Shown here: positions 36,601 through 48,900 of the stretch, one piece after another
Layout of the letters: each line of letters begins with the position of its first letter
Numbering within the stretch: position 1 is the first letter of the stretch
Assembly: GCF_040115645.1 (NCBI RefSeq)
Contig: NW_027096063.1
Span: forward strand, 186,001-250,000
Origin: Euwallacea fornicatus
Taxonomy: Eukaryota; Arthropoda; Insecta; Coleoptera; Curculionidae
DNA length: 64,000 bases
Direction: 5' to 3'
The notes under the pieces: generated by a model
The model's database searches: none
What the model was told of the DNA's origin: nothing
Seen by the model: only the letters and a program-made list of their open reading frames with translations
Program-made: the position numbers and the translations under genes

Positions 36601-38811
36601 CTTTTAGCAAAATAAGCCTAATGGGGCCTTAAACGACAAATCGTCAACTTGGCTGTCCTAGAACAGTTAGTTTTTGTCCAAATCGTGTAAATCGCACGAT
36701 TTAGGGCTATTTGCATCATTTCGATCAATCCTGAGTTTCAAAATCGTCACATCCGTGAAATCGGCAACTTTCGTCGGAAATTGACCGTTAACCATGTTTT
36801 GACGTTATTTCAACAACGCTGCGAGTAATGTTGTTCAAATCGTCTCCTTTTAGCAATATAAGCCTAATGGGGCCATAAACGACAAATCGTCAACTTGGCT
36901 GTCCTAGAACAGTCAGTTTTTGTCCAAATCCTGTAAATCGCACGATTTAGGGCTATTTCCATCATTTCGATCAATCCTGAGTTTCAAAATCGTCACATCC
37001 GTGAAATCGGCGACTTTCGTCGGAAATTGACCGTTAACCATGCTTTGACGTTATTTCAACAATGCTGCGAGTAATTTTGTTCAAATCGTCTCCTTTTAGC
37101 AAAATAAGCCTAATGGGGCCTTAAACGACAAATCGTCAACTTGGCTGTCCTAGAACAGTCAGTTTTTGTCCAAATCCTGTAAATCGCACGATTTAGGGCT
37201 ATTTCCATCATTTCGATCAATCCTGAGTTTCAAAATCGCCAATTCCGTGAATCGGCGACTTTCGTCGGAAATTGACTTTTAACCATGCTTTGACGTAATT
37301 TCAACAACGCTGCGAGCAATTTTGTTCAAATCGTCTCCTTTTAGCAAAATAAGCCTAATGGGGCCATAAACGACAAATCGTCAACTTGGCTGTCCTAGAA
37401 CAGTTAGTTTTTGTCCAAATCGTGTAAATCGCACGATTTAGGGCTATTTGCATCATTTCGATCAATCCTGAGTTTCAAAATCGTCACATCCGTGAAATCG
37501 GCAACTTTCGTCGGAAATTGACCGTTAACCATGTTTTGACGTTATTTCAACAACGCTGCGAGTAATGTTGTTCAAATCGTCTCCTTTTAGCAATATAAGC
37601 CTAATGGGGCCATAAACGACAAATTGCCAATTCGGCTTCGCTAGAACTGTCAGTTTTTGTCCAAATCCTGTAAATCGCACGATTTAGGGCTATTTCCATC
37701 ATTTCGATCAATCCTGAGTTTCAAAATCGTCACATCCGTGAAATCGGCGACTTTCGTCGGAAATTGACCGTTAACCATGCTTTGACGTTATTTCAACAAT
37801 GCTGCGAGTAATTTTGTTCAAATCGTCTCCTTTTAGCAAAATAAGCCTAATGGGGCCTTAAACGACAAATCGTCAACTTGGCTGTCCTAGAACAGTCAGT
37901 TTTTGTCCAAATCCTGTAAATCGCACGATTTAGGGCTATTTCCATCATTTCGATCAATCCTGAGTTTCAAAATCGCCAATTCCGTGAATCGGCGACTTTC
38001 GTCGGAAATTGACTTTTAACCATGCTTTGACGTAATTTCAACAACGCTGCGAGCAATTTTGTTCAAATCGTCTCCTTTTAGCAAAATAAGCCTAATGGGG
38101 CCATAAACGACAAATCGTCAACTTGGCTGTCCTAGAACAGTTAGTTTTTGTCCAAATCGTGTAAATCGCACGATTTAGGGCTATTTGCATCATTTCGATC
38201 AATCCTGAGTTTCAAAATCGTCACATCCGTGAAATCGGCAACTTTCGTCGGAAATTGACCGTTAACCATGTTTTGACGTTATTTCAACAACGCTGCGAGT
38301 AATGTTGTTCAAATCGTCTCCTTTTTGCAATATAAGCCTAATGGGGCCATAAACGACAAATTGCCAATTCGGCTTCGCCAGAACTGTCAGTTTTTGTCCA
38401 AATCCTGTAAATCGCACGATTTAGGGCTATTTCCATCATTTCGATCAATCCTGAGTTTCAAAATCGTCACATCCGTGAAATCGGCGACTTTCGTCGGAAA
38501 TTGACCGTTAACCATGCTTTGACGTTATTTCAACAATGCTGCGAGTAATTTTGTTCAAATCGTCTCCTTTTAGCAAAATAAGCCTAATGGGGCCTTAAAC
38601 GACAAATCGTCAACTTGGCTGTCCTAGAACAGTCAGTTTTTGTCCAAATCCTGTAAATCGCACGATTTAGGGCTATTTCCATCATTTCGATCAATCCTGA
38701 GTTTCAAAATCGCCAATTCCGTGAATCGGCGACTTTCGTCGGAAATTGACTTTTAACCATGCTTTGACGTAATTTCAACAACGCTGCGAGCAATTTTGTT
38801 CAAATCGTCTC
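36601..38811. repeat. 737-bp trimer sub-array, 3 copies
   Basis: Trimers start at 36601, 37338 and 38075. In the first, unit 2 carries the CGTCAACTTGGCTGTCC form of the dimorphic block instead of TTGCCAATTCGGCTTCGC, near 36887-36910. This is a clean block swap without other changes. The third has the CTTTTTGCAATA / CTTCGCCAG marker at 38321. Confidence 0.88.
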
Positions 38812-39057
38812 CTTTTAGCAAAATAAGCCTAATGGGGCCATAAACGACAAATTCCCAATTCGGCTGCGTTAGAACTGTCAGTTTTTGTCCAAATCCTGTA
38901 AATCGCACGATTTAGGGCTATTTCCATCATTTCGATCAATCCTGAGTTTCAAAATCATCACATCCGTGAAATCGGCAACTTTCGTCGGAAATTGACTTTT
39001 AACCATGCTTTGACGTTATTTCAACAACGCTACGAGTAATTTTGTTCAAATCGTCTC

Positions 39058-39794
39058 CTTTTAGCAAAATAAGCCTAATGGGGCCATAAACGACAAATCG
39101 TCAACTTGGCTGTCCTAGAACAGTTAGTTTTTGTCCAAATCGTGTAAATCGCACGATTTAGGGCTATTTGCATCATTTCGATCAATCCTGAGTTTCAAAA
39201 TCGTCACATCCGTGAAATCGGCAACTTTCGTCGGAAATTGACCGTTAACCATGTTTTGACGTTATTTCAACAACGCTGCGAGTAATGTTGTTCAAATCGT
39301 CTCCTTTTAGCAATATAAGCCTAATGGGGCCATAAACGACAAATTGCCAATTCGGCTTCGCTAGAACTGTCAGTTTTTGTCCAAATCCTGTAAATCGCAC
39401 GATTTAGGGCTATTTCCATCATTTCGATCAATCCTGAGTTTCAAAATCGTCACATCCGTGAAATCGGCGACTTTTGTCGGAAATTGACCGTTAACCATGC
39501 TTTGACGTTATTTCAACAATGCTGCGAGTAATTTTGTTCAAATCGTCTCCTTTTAGCAAAATAAGCCTAATGGGGCCTTAAACGACAAATCGTCAACTTG
39601 GCTGTCCTAGAACAGTCAGTTTTTGTCCAAATCCTGTAAATCGCACGATTTAGGGCTATTTCCATCATTTCGATCAATCCTGAGTTTCAAAATCGCCAAT
39701 TCCGTGAATCGGCGACTTTCGTCGGAAATTGACTTTTAACCATGCTTTGACGTAATTTCAACAACGCTGCGAGCAATTTTGTTCAAATCGTCTC
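39058..39794. repeat. Extra single 737-bp trimer
   Basis: One further trimer is separated from the preceding three by a single ATCATCACATCC unit (38812-39057). It carries GACTTTTGTCGG near 39471, a change also present near 32839 in HOR copy 1. It was therefore probably copied from an equivalent of that trimer. Confidence 0.8.
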
Positions 39795-42249
39795 CTTTTA
39801 GCAAAATAAGCCTAATGGGGCCATAAACGACAAATCGTCAACTTGGCTGTCCTAGAACAGTTAGTTTTTGTCCAAATCGTGTAAATCGCACGATTTAGGG
39901 CTATTTCCTTCATTTCAATCAATCCTGAGTTTCAAAATCGCCAATTCCGTGAAATCGGCGAGTTTCGTCGGAAATTGACCTTTAACCATGCTTTGACGTT
40001 ATTTCAACAACGCTACGAGCAATTTTGTTCAAATCGTCTCCTTTTAGCAAAATAAGCCTAATGGGGCCAAAAACGACAAATCGTCAACTTGGCTGTCCTA
40101 GAACAGTCAGTTTTTGTCCAAATCGTGTAAATCGCATGATTTAGGGCTATTTCCATCATTTCGATCAATCCTGAGTTTCAAAATCGCCAATTCCGTGAAT
40201 CGGCGACTTTCGTCGGAAATTGACTTTTAACCATGCTTTGACGTAATTTCAACAACGCTGCGAGCAATTTTGTTCAAATCGTCTCCTTTTAGTAAAATAA
40301 GCCTAATGGGGCCATAAACGACTAATTCCCAATTCGGCTGCGCTAGAACTGTCAGTTTTTGCCCAAATCCTGTAAATCGCACGATTTAGGGCTATTTCCA
40401 TCATTTCGATCAATCCTGAGTTTCAAAATCGCCAATTCCGTGAATCGGCGACTTTCGTCGGAAATTGAATTTTAACCATGCTTTGACGTAATTTCAACAA
40501 CGCTGCGAGCAATTTTGTTCAAATCGTCTCCTTTTAGCAAAATAAGCCTAATGGGGCCATAAACGACAAATTCTCAATTCGGCTGCGCTAGAACTGTCAG
40601 TTTTTGTCCAAATCCTGTAAATCGCACGATTTAGGGCTATTTCCATCATTTCGATCAATCCTGAGTTTCAAAATCGTCACATCCGTGAAATCGGCAACTT
40701 TCGTCGGAAATTGACTTTTAACCATGCTTTGACGTTATTTCAACAACGCTACGAGTAATTTTGTTCAAATCGTCTCCTTTTAGCAAAATAAGCCTAATGG
40801 GGCCATAAACGACAAATTCCCAATTCGGCTTCGCTAGAACTGTCAGTTTTGGTCCAAATCCTGTAAATCGCACGATTTAGGGCTATTTCCTTCATTTCAA
40901 TCAATCCTGAGTTTCAAAATCGCCAATTCCGTGAAATCGGCGAGTTTCGTCGGAAATTGACCTTTAACCATGCTTTGACGTTATTTCAACAACGCTACGA
41001 GTAATTTTGTTCAAATCGTCTCCTTTTAGCAAAATAAGCCTAATGGGGCCAAAAACGACAAATCGTCAACTTGGCTGTCCTAGAACAGTCAGTTTTTGTC
41101 CAAATCCTGTAAATCGCACGATTTAGGGCTATTTCCATCATTTCGATCAATCCTGAGTTTCAAAATCGCCAATTCCGTGAATCGGCGACTTTCGTCGGAA
41201 ATTGACTTTTAACCATGCTTTGACGTAATTTCAACAACGCTGCGAGCAATTTTGTTCAAATCGTCTCCTTTTAGCAAAATAAGCCTAATGGGGCCTTAAA
41301 CGACAAATCGTCAACTTGGCTGTCCTAGAACAGTCAGTTTTTGTCCAAATCCTGTAAATCGCACGATTTAGGGCTATTTCCATCATTTCGATCAATCCTG
41401 AGTTTCAAAATCGCCAATTCCGTGAATCGGCGACTTTCGTCGGAAATTGACTTTTAACCATGCTTTGACGTAATTTCAACAACGCTGCGAGCAATTTTGT
41501 TCAAATCGTCTCCTTTTAGCAAAATAAGCCTAATGGGGCCTTAAACGACAAATCGTCAACTTGGCTGTCCTAGAACAGTCAGTTTTTGTCCAAATCCTGT
41601 AAATCGCACGATTTAGGGCTATTTCCATCATTTCGATCAATCCTGAGTTTCAAAATCGCCAATTCCGTGAATCGGCGACTTTCGTCGGAAATTGACCGTT
41701 AACCATGTTTTGACGTTATTTCAACAACGCTGCGAGTAATGTTGTTCAAATCGTCTCCTTTTAGCAATATAAGCCTAATGGGGCCATAAACGACAAATTG
41801 CCAATTCGGCTTCGCTAGAACTGTCAGTTTTTGTCCAAATCCTGTAAATCGCACGATTTAGGGCTATTTCCATCATTTCGATCAATCCTGAGTTTCAAAA
41901 TCGTCACATCCGTGAAATCGGCGACTTTCGTCGGAAATTGACCGTTAACCATGCTTTGACGTTATTTCAACAACGCTACGAGTAATTTTGTTCAAATCGT
42001 CTCCTTTTAGCAAAATAAGCCTAATGGGGCCATAAACGACAAATTCCCAATTCGGCTTCGCTAGAACTGTCAGTTTTGGTCCAAATCCTGTAAATCGCAC
42101 GATTTAGGGCTATTTCCTTCATTTCAATCAATCCTGAGTTTCAAAATCGCCAATTCCGTGAAATCAGCAACTTTCGTCGGAAATTGACTTTTAACCATGC
42201 TTTGACGTTATTTCAACAACGCTACGAGTAATTTTGTTCAAATCGTCTC

Positions 42250-45197
42250 CTTTTAGCAAAATAAGCCTAATGGGGCCTTAAACGACAAATCGTCAACTTG
42301 GCTGTCCTAGAACAGTTAGTTTTTGTCCAAATCGTGTAAATCGCACGATTTAGGGCTATTTGCATCATTTCGATCAATCCTGAGTTTCAAAATCGTCACA
42401 TCCGTGAAATCGGCAACTTTCGTCGGAAATTGACCGTTAACCATGTTTTGACGTTATTTCAACAACGCTGCGAGTAATGTTGTTCAAATCGTCTCCTTTT
42501 AGCAATATAAGCCTAATGGGGCCATAAACGACAAATTGCCAATTCGGCTTCGCTAGAACTGTCAGTTTTTGTCCAAATCCTGTAAATCGCACGATTTAGG
42601 GCTATTTCCATCATTTCGATCAATCCTGAGTTTCAAAATCGTCACATCCGTGAAATCGGCGACTTTCGTCGGAAATTGACCGTTAACCATGCTTTGACGT
42701 TATTTCAACAATGCTGCGAGTAATTTTGTTCAAATCGTCTCCTTTTAGCAAAATAAGCCTAATGGGGCCTTAAACGACAAATCGTCAACTTGGCTGTCCT
42801 AGAACAGTCAGTTTTTGTCCAAATCCTGTAAATCGCACGATTTAGGGCTATTTCCATCATTTCGATCAATCCTGAGTTTCAAAATCGCCAATTCCGTGAA
42901 TCGGCGACTTTCGTCGGAAATTGACTTTTAACCATGCTTTGACGTAATTTCAACAACGCTGCGAGCAATTTTGTTCAAATCGTCTCCTTTTAGCAAAATA
43001 AGCCTAATGGGGCCATAAACGACAAATCGTCAACTTGGCTGTCCTAGAACAGTTAGTTTTTGTCCAAATCGTGTAAATCGCACGATTTAGGGCTATTTGC
43101 ATCATTTCGATCAATCCTGAGTTTCAAAATCGTCACATCCGTGAAATCGGCAACTTTCGTCGGAAATTGACCGTTAACCATGTTTTGACGTTATTTCAAC
43201 AACGCTGCGAGTAATGTTGTTCAAATCGTCTCCTTTTAGCAATATAAGCCTAATGGGGCCATAAATGACAAATTGCCAATTCGGCTTCGCTAGAACTGTC
43301 AGTTTTTGTCCAAATCCTGTAAATCGCACGATTTAGGGCTATTTCCATCATTTCGATCAATCCTGAGTTTCAAAATCGTCACATCCGTGAAATCGGCGAC
43401 TTTCGTCGGAAATTGACCGTTAACCATGCTTTGACGTTATTTCAACAATGCTGCGAGTAATTTTGTTCAAATCGTCTCCTTTTAGCAAAATAAGCCTAAT
43501 GGGGCCTTAAACGACAAATCGTCAACTTGGCTGTCCTAGAACAGTCAGTTTTTGTCCAAATCCTGTAAATCGCACGATTTAGGGCTATTTCCATCATTTC
43601 GATCAATCCTGAGTTTCAAAATCGCCAATTCCGTGAATCGGCGACTTTCGTCGGAAATTGACTTTTAACCATGCTTTGACGTAATTTCAACAACGCTGCG
43701 AGCAATTTTGTTCAAATCGTCTCCTTTTAGCAAAATAAGCCTAATGGGGCCATAAACGACAAATCGTCAACTTGGCTGTCCTAGAACAGTTAGTTTTTGT
43801 CCAAATCGTGTAAATCGCACGATTTAGGGCTATTTGCATCATTTCGATCAATCCTGAGTTTCAAAATCGTCACATCCGTGAAATCGGCAACTTTCGTCGG
43901 AAATTGACCGTTAACCATGTTTTGACGTTATTTCAACAACGCTGCGAGTAATGTTGTTCAAATCGTCTCCTTTTAGCAATATAAGCCTAATGGGGCCATA
44001 AACGACAAATTGCCAATTCGGCTTCGCTAGAACTGTCAGTTTTTGTCCAAATCCTGTAAATCGCACGATTTAGGGCTATTTCCATCATTTCGATCAATCC
44101 TGAGTTTCAAAATCGTCACATCCGTGAAATCGGCGACTTTCGTCGGAAATTGACCGTTAACCATGCTTTGACGTTATTTCAACAATGCTGCGAGTAATTT
44201 TGTTCAAATCGTCTCCTTTTAGCAAAATAAGCCTAATGGGGCCTTAAACGACAAATCGTCAACTTGGCTGTCCTAGAACAGTCAGTTTTTGTCCAAATCC
44301 TGTAAATCGCACGATTTAGGGCTATTTCCATCATTTCGATCAATCCTGAGTTTCAAAATCGCCAATTCCGTGAATCGGCGACTTTCGTCGGAAATTGACT
44401 TTTAACCATGCTTTGACGTAATTTCAACAACGCTGCGAGCAATTTTGTTCAAATCGTCTCCTTTTAGCAAAATAAGCCTAATGGGGCCATAAACGACAAA
44501 TCGTCAACTTGGCTGTCCTAGAACAGTTAGTTTTTGTCCAAATCGTGTAAATCGCACGATTTAGGGCTATTTGCATCATTTCGATCAATCCTGAGTTTCA
44601 AAATCGTCACATCCGTGAAATCGGCAACTTTCGTCGGAAATTGACCGTTAACCATGTTTTGACGTTATTTCAACAACGCTGCGAGTAATGTTGTTCAAAT
44701 CGTCTCCTTTTTGCAATATAAGCCTAATGGGGCCATAAACGACAAATTGCCAATTCGGCTTCGCCAGAACTGTCAGTTTTTGTCCAAATCCTGTAAATCG
44801 CACGATTTAGGGCTATTTCCATCATTTCGATCAATCCTGAGTTTCAAAATCGTCACATCCGTGAAATCGGCGACTTTCGTCGGAAATTGACCGTTAACCA
44901 TGCTTTGACGTTATTTCAACAATGCTGCGAGTAATTTTGTTCAAATCGTCTCCTTTTAGCAAAATAAGCCTAATGGGGCCTTAAACGACAAATCGTCAAC
45001 TTGGCTGTCCTAGAACAGTCAGTTTTTGTCCAAATCCTGTAAATCGCACGATTTAGGGCTATTTCCATCATTTCGATCAATCCTGAGTTTCAAAATCGCC
45101 AATTCCGTGAATCGGCGACTTTCGTCGGAAATTGACTTTTAACCATGCTTTGACGTAATTTCAACAACGCTGCGAGCAATTTTGTTCAAATCGTCTC
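42250..45197. repeat. 737-bp trimer sub-array, 4 copies
   Basis: Trimers start at 42250, 42987, 43724 and 44461, each exactly 737 bp. The last carries the CTTTTTGCAATA / CTTCGCCAG marker (44707), which in every HOR copy that has it lies in the last trimer of the contiguous run. New trimers were therefore added upstream of it. Confidence 0.88.
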
Positions 45198-45324
45198 CTT
45201 TTAGCAAAATAAGCCTAATGGGGCATAAACGACAAATTCCCAATTCGGCTGCGTTAGAACTGTCAGTTTTTGTCCAAATCCTGTAAATCGCACGATTTAG
45301 GGCTATTTCCATCATTTCGATCAA
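45139..45324 (-). other. Chance open frame in satellite, not a gene
   Basis: This 61-codon frame exists only because one C is missing near 45224 (GGGGCATAAACG), which shifts the frame past a stop present in the neighbouring monomers. A nearly identical frame arises at 48823-49008 from a different one-base loss near 48910. There is no support for translation. Confidence 0.85.
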
Positions 45325-45933
45325 TCCTGAGTTTCAAAATCATCACATCCGTGAAATCGGCAACTTTCGTCGGAAATTGACTTTTAACCATGCTTTGACG
45401 TTATTTCAACAACGCTACGAGTAATTTTGTTCAAATCGTCTCCTTTTAGCAAAATAAGCCTAATGGGGCCATAAACGACAAATTCCCAATTCGGCTTCGC
45501 TAGAACTGTCAGTTTTGGTCCAAATCCTGTAAATCGCACGATTTAGGGCTATTTCCTTCATTTCAATCAATCCTGAGTTTCAAAATCGCCAATTCCGTGA
45601 AATCGGCGAGTTTCGTCGGAAATTGACCTTTAACCATGCTTTGACGTTATTTCAACAACGCTACGAGCAATTTTGTTCAAATCGTCTCCTTTTAGCAAAA
45701 TAAGCCTAATGGGGCCAAAAACGACAAATCGTCAACTTGGCTGTCCTAGAACAGTCAGTTTTTGTCCAAATCGTGTAAATCGCATGATTTAGGGCTATTT
45801 CCATCATTTCGATCAATCCTGAGTTTCAAAATCGCCAATTCCGTGAATCGGCGACTTTCGTCGGAAATTGACTTTTAACCATGCTTTGACGTAATTTCAA
45901 CAACGCTGCGAGCAATTTTGTTCAAATCGTCTC

Positions 45934-48900
45934 CTTTTAGTAAAATAAGCCTAATGGGGCCATAAACGACTAATTCCCAATTCGGCTGCGCTAGAACTGT
46001 CAGTTTTTGCCCAAATCCTGTAAATCGCACGATTTAGGGCTATTTCCATCATTTCGATCAATCCTGAGTTTCAAAATCGCCAATTCCGTGAATCGGCGAC
46101 TTTCGTCGGAAATTGAATTTTAACCATGCTTTGACGTAATTTCAACAACGCTGCGAGCAATTTTGTTCAAATCGTCTCCTTTTAGCAAAATAAGCCTAAT
46201 GGGGCCATAAACGACAAATTCTCAATTCGGCTGCGCTAGAACTGTCAGTTTTTGTCCAAATCCTGTAAATCGCACGATTTAGGGCTATTTCCATCATTTC
46301 GATCAATCCTGAGTTTCAAAATCGTCACATCCGTGAAATCGGCAACTTTCGTCGGAAATTGACTTTTAACCATGCTTTGACGTTATTTCAACAACGCTAC
46401 GAGTAATTTTGTTCAAATCGTCTCCTTTTAGCAAAATAAGCCTAATGGGGCCATAAACGACAAATTCCCAATTCGGCTGCGCTAGAACTGTCAGTTTTGG
46501 TCCAAATCCTGTAAATCGCACGATTTAGGGCTATTTCCTTCATTTCAATCAATCCTGAGTTTCAAAATCGCCAATTCCGTGAAATCGGCGAGTTTCGTCG
46601 GAAATTGACCTTTAACCATGCTTTGACGTTATTTCAACAACGCTACGAGTAATTTTGTTCAAATCGTCTCCTTTTAGCAAAATAAGCCTAATGGGGCCAA
46701 AAACGACAAATCGTCAACTTGGCTGTCCTAGAACAGTCAGTTTTTGTCCAAATCCTGTAAATCGCACGATTTAGGGCTATTTCCATCATTTCGATCAATC
46801 CTGAGTTTCAAAATCGCCAATTCCGTGAATCGGCGACTTTCGTCGGAAATTGACTTTTAACCATGCTTTGACGTAATTTCAACAACGCTGCGAGCAATTT
46901 TGTTCAAATCGTCTCCTTTTAGCAAAATAAGCCTAATGGGGCCTTAAACGACAAATCGTCAACTTGGCTGTCCTAGAACAGTCAGTTTTTGTCCAAATCC
47001 TGTAAATCGCACGATTTAGGGCTATTTCCATCATTTCGATCAATCCTGAGTTTCAAAATCGCCAATTCCGTGAATCGGCGACTTTCGTCGGAAATTGACC
47101 GTTAACCATGTTTTGACGTTATTTCAACAACGCTGCGAGTAATGTTGTTCAAATCGTCTCCTTTTAGCAATATAAGCCTAATGGGGCCATAAACGACAAA
47201 TTGCCAATTCGGCTTCGCTAGAACTGTCAGTTTTTGTCCAAATCCTGTAAATCGCACGATTTAGGGCTATTTCCATCATTTCGATCAATCCTGAGTTTTA
47301 AAATCGTCACTCCCGTGAAATCGGCGAGTTTCGTCGGAAATTGACTTTTAACCATGCTTTGACGTTATTTCAACAACGCTACGAGTAATTTTGTTCAAAT
47401 CGTCTCCTTTTAGCAAAATAAGCCTAATGGGGCCATAAACGACAAATTCCCAATTCGGCTTCGCTAGAACTGTCAGTTTTGGTCCAAATCCTGTAAATCG
47501 CACGATTTAGGGCTATTTCCTTCATTTCAATCAATCCTGAGTTTCAAAATCGCCAATTCCGTGAAATCAGCAACTTTCGTCGGAAATTGACTTTTAACCA
47601 TGCTTTGACGTTATTTCAACAACGCTACGAGTAATTTTGTTCAAATCGTCTCCTTTTAGCAAAATAAGCCTAATGGGGCCTTAAACGACAAATCGTCAAC
47701 TTGGCTGTCCTAGAACAGTTAGTTTTTGTCCAAATCGTGTAAATCGCACGATTTAGGGCTATTTGCATCATTTCGATCAATCCTGAGTTTCAAAATCGTC
47801 ACATCCGTGAAATCGGCAACTTTCGTCGGAAATTGACCGTTAACCATGTTTTGACGTTATTTCAACAACGCTGCGAGTAATGTTGTTCAAATCGTCTCCT
47901 TTTAGCAATATAAGCCTAATGGGGCCATAAACGACAAATTGCCAATTCGGCTTCGCTAGAACTGTCAGTTTTTGTCCAAATCCTGTAAATCGCACGATTT
48001 AGGGCTATTTCCATCATTTCGATCAATCCTGAGTTTCAAAATCGTCACATCCGTGAAATCGGCGACTTTCGTCGGAAATTGACCGTTAACCATGCTTTGA
48101 CGTTATTTCAACAATGCTGCGAGTAATTTTGTTCAAATCGTCTCCTTTTAGCAAAATAAGCCTAATGGGGCCTTAAACGACAAATCGTCAACTTGGCTGT
48201 CCTAGAACAGTCAGTTTTTGTCCAAATCCTGTAAATCGCACGATTTAGGGCTATTTCCATCATTTCGATCAATCCTGAGTTTCAAAATCGCCAATTCCGT
48301 GAATCGGCGACTTTCGTCGGAAATTGACTTTTAACCATGCTTTGACGTAATTTCAACAACGCTGCGAGCAATTTTGTTCAAATCGTCTCCTTTTAGCAAA
48401 ATAAGCCTAATGGGGCCATAAACGACAAATCGTCAACTTGGCTGTCCTAGAACAGTTAGTTTTTGTCCAAATCGTGTAAATCGCACGATTTAGGGCTATT
48501 TGCATCATTTCGATCAATCCTGAGTTTCAAAATCGTCACATCCGTGAAATCGGCAACTTTCGTCGGAAATTGACCGTTAACCATGTTTTGACGTTATTTC
48601 AACAACGCTGCGAGTAATGTTGTTCAAATCGTCTCCTTTTAGCAATATAAGCCTAATGGGGCCATAAACGACAAATTGCCAATTCGGCTTCGCTAGAACT
48701 GTCAGTTTTTGTCCAAATCCTGTAAATCGCACGATTTAGGGCTATTTCCATCATTTCGATCAATCCTGAGTTTCAAAATCGTCACATCCGTGAAATCGGC
48801 GACTTTCGTCGGAAATTGACCGTTAACCATGCTTTGACGTTATTTCAACAATGCTGCGAGTAATTTTGTTCAAATCGTCTCCTTTTAGCAAAATAAGCCT

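Larger units (their letters stand above)
34637..40285. repeat. Long HOR, copy 2 (23 monomers, 5649 bp)
   Basis: It opens with the TTAGTAAAA / GACTAATTCCC / TTTTTGCCC unit and the TTCTCAATTCGG unit. It carries three 737-bp trimers, then an ATCATCACATCC unit, then a fourth trimer. The unit at 39795 is chimeric: its first half is trimer unit 1 (AGTTAG, GTGTAAATCG) and its second half is the CTTCATTTCAATC / GGCGAGTTTCG type. Confidence 0.84.
40286..45933. repeat. Long HOR, copy 3 (23 monomers, 5648 bp)
   Basis: It has the same opener and order as copy 2 but carries four contiguous 737-bp trimers. It is one base shorter than copy 2 because of a deletion in GGGGCATAAACG at about 45224. It ends with ATCATCACATCC, TTTTGGTCC and CCAAAAACG / GCATGATTT units. 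Confidence 0.84.
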
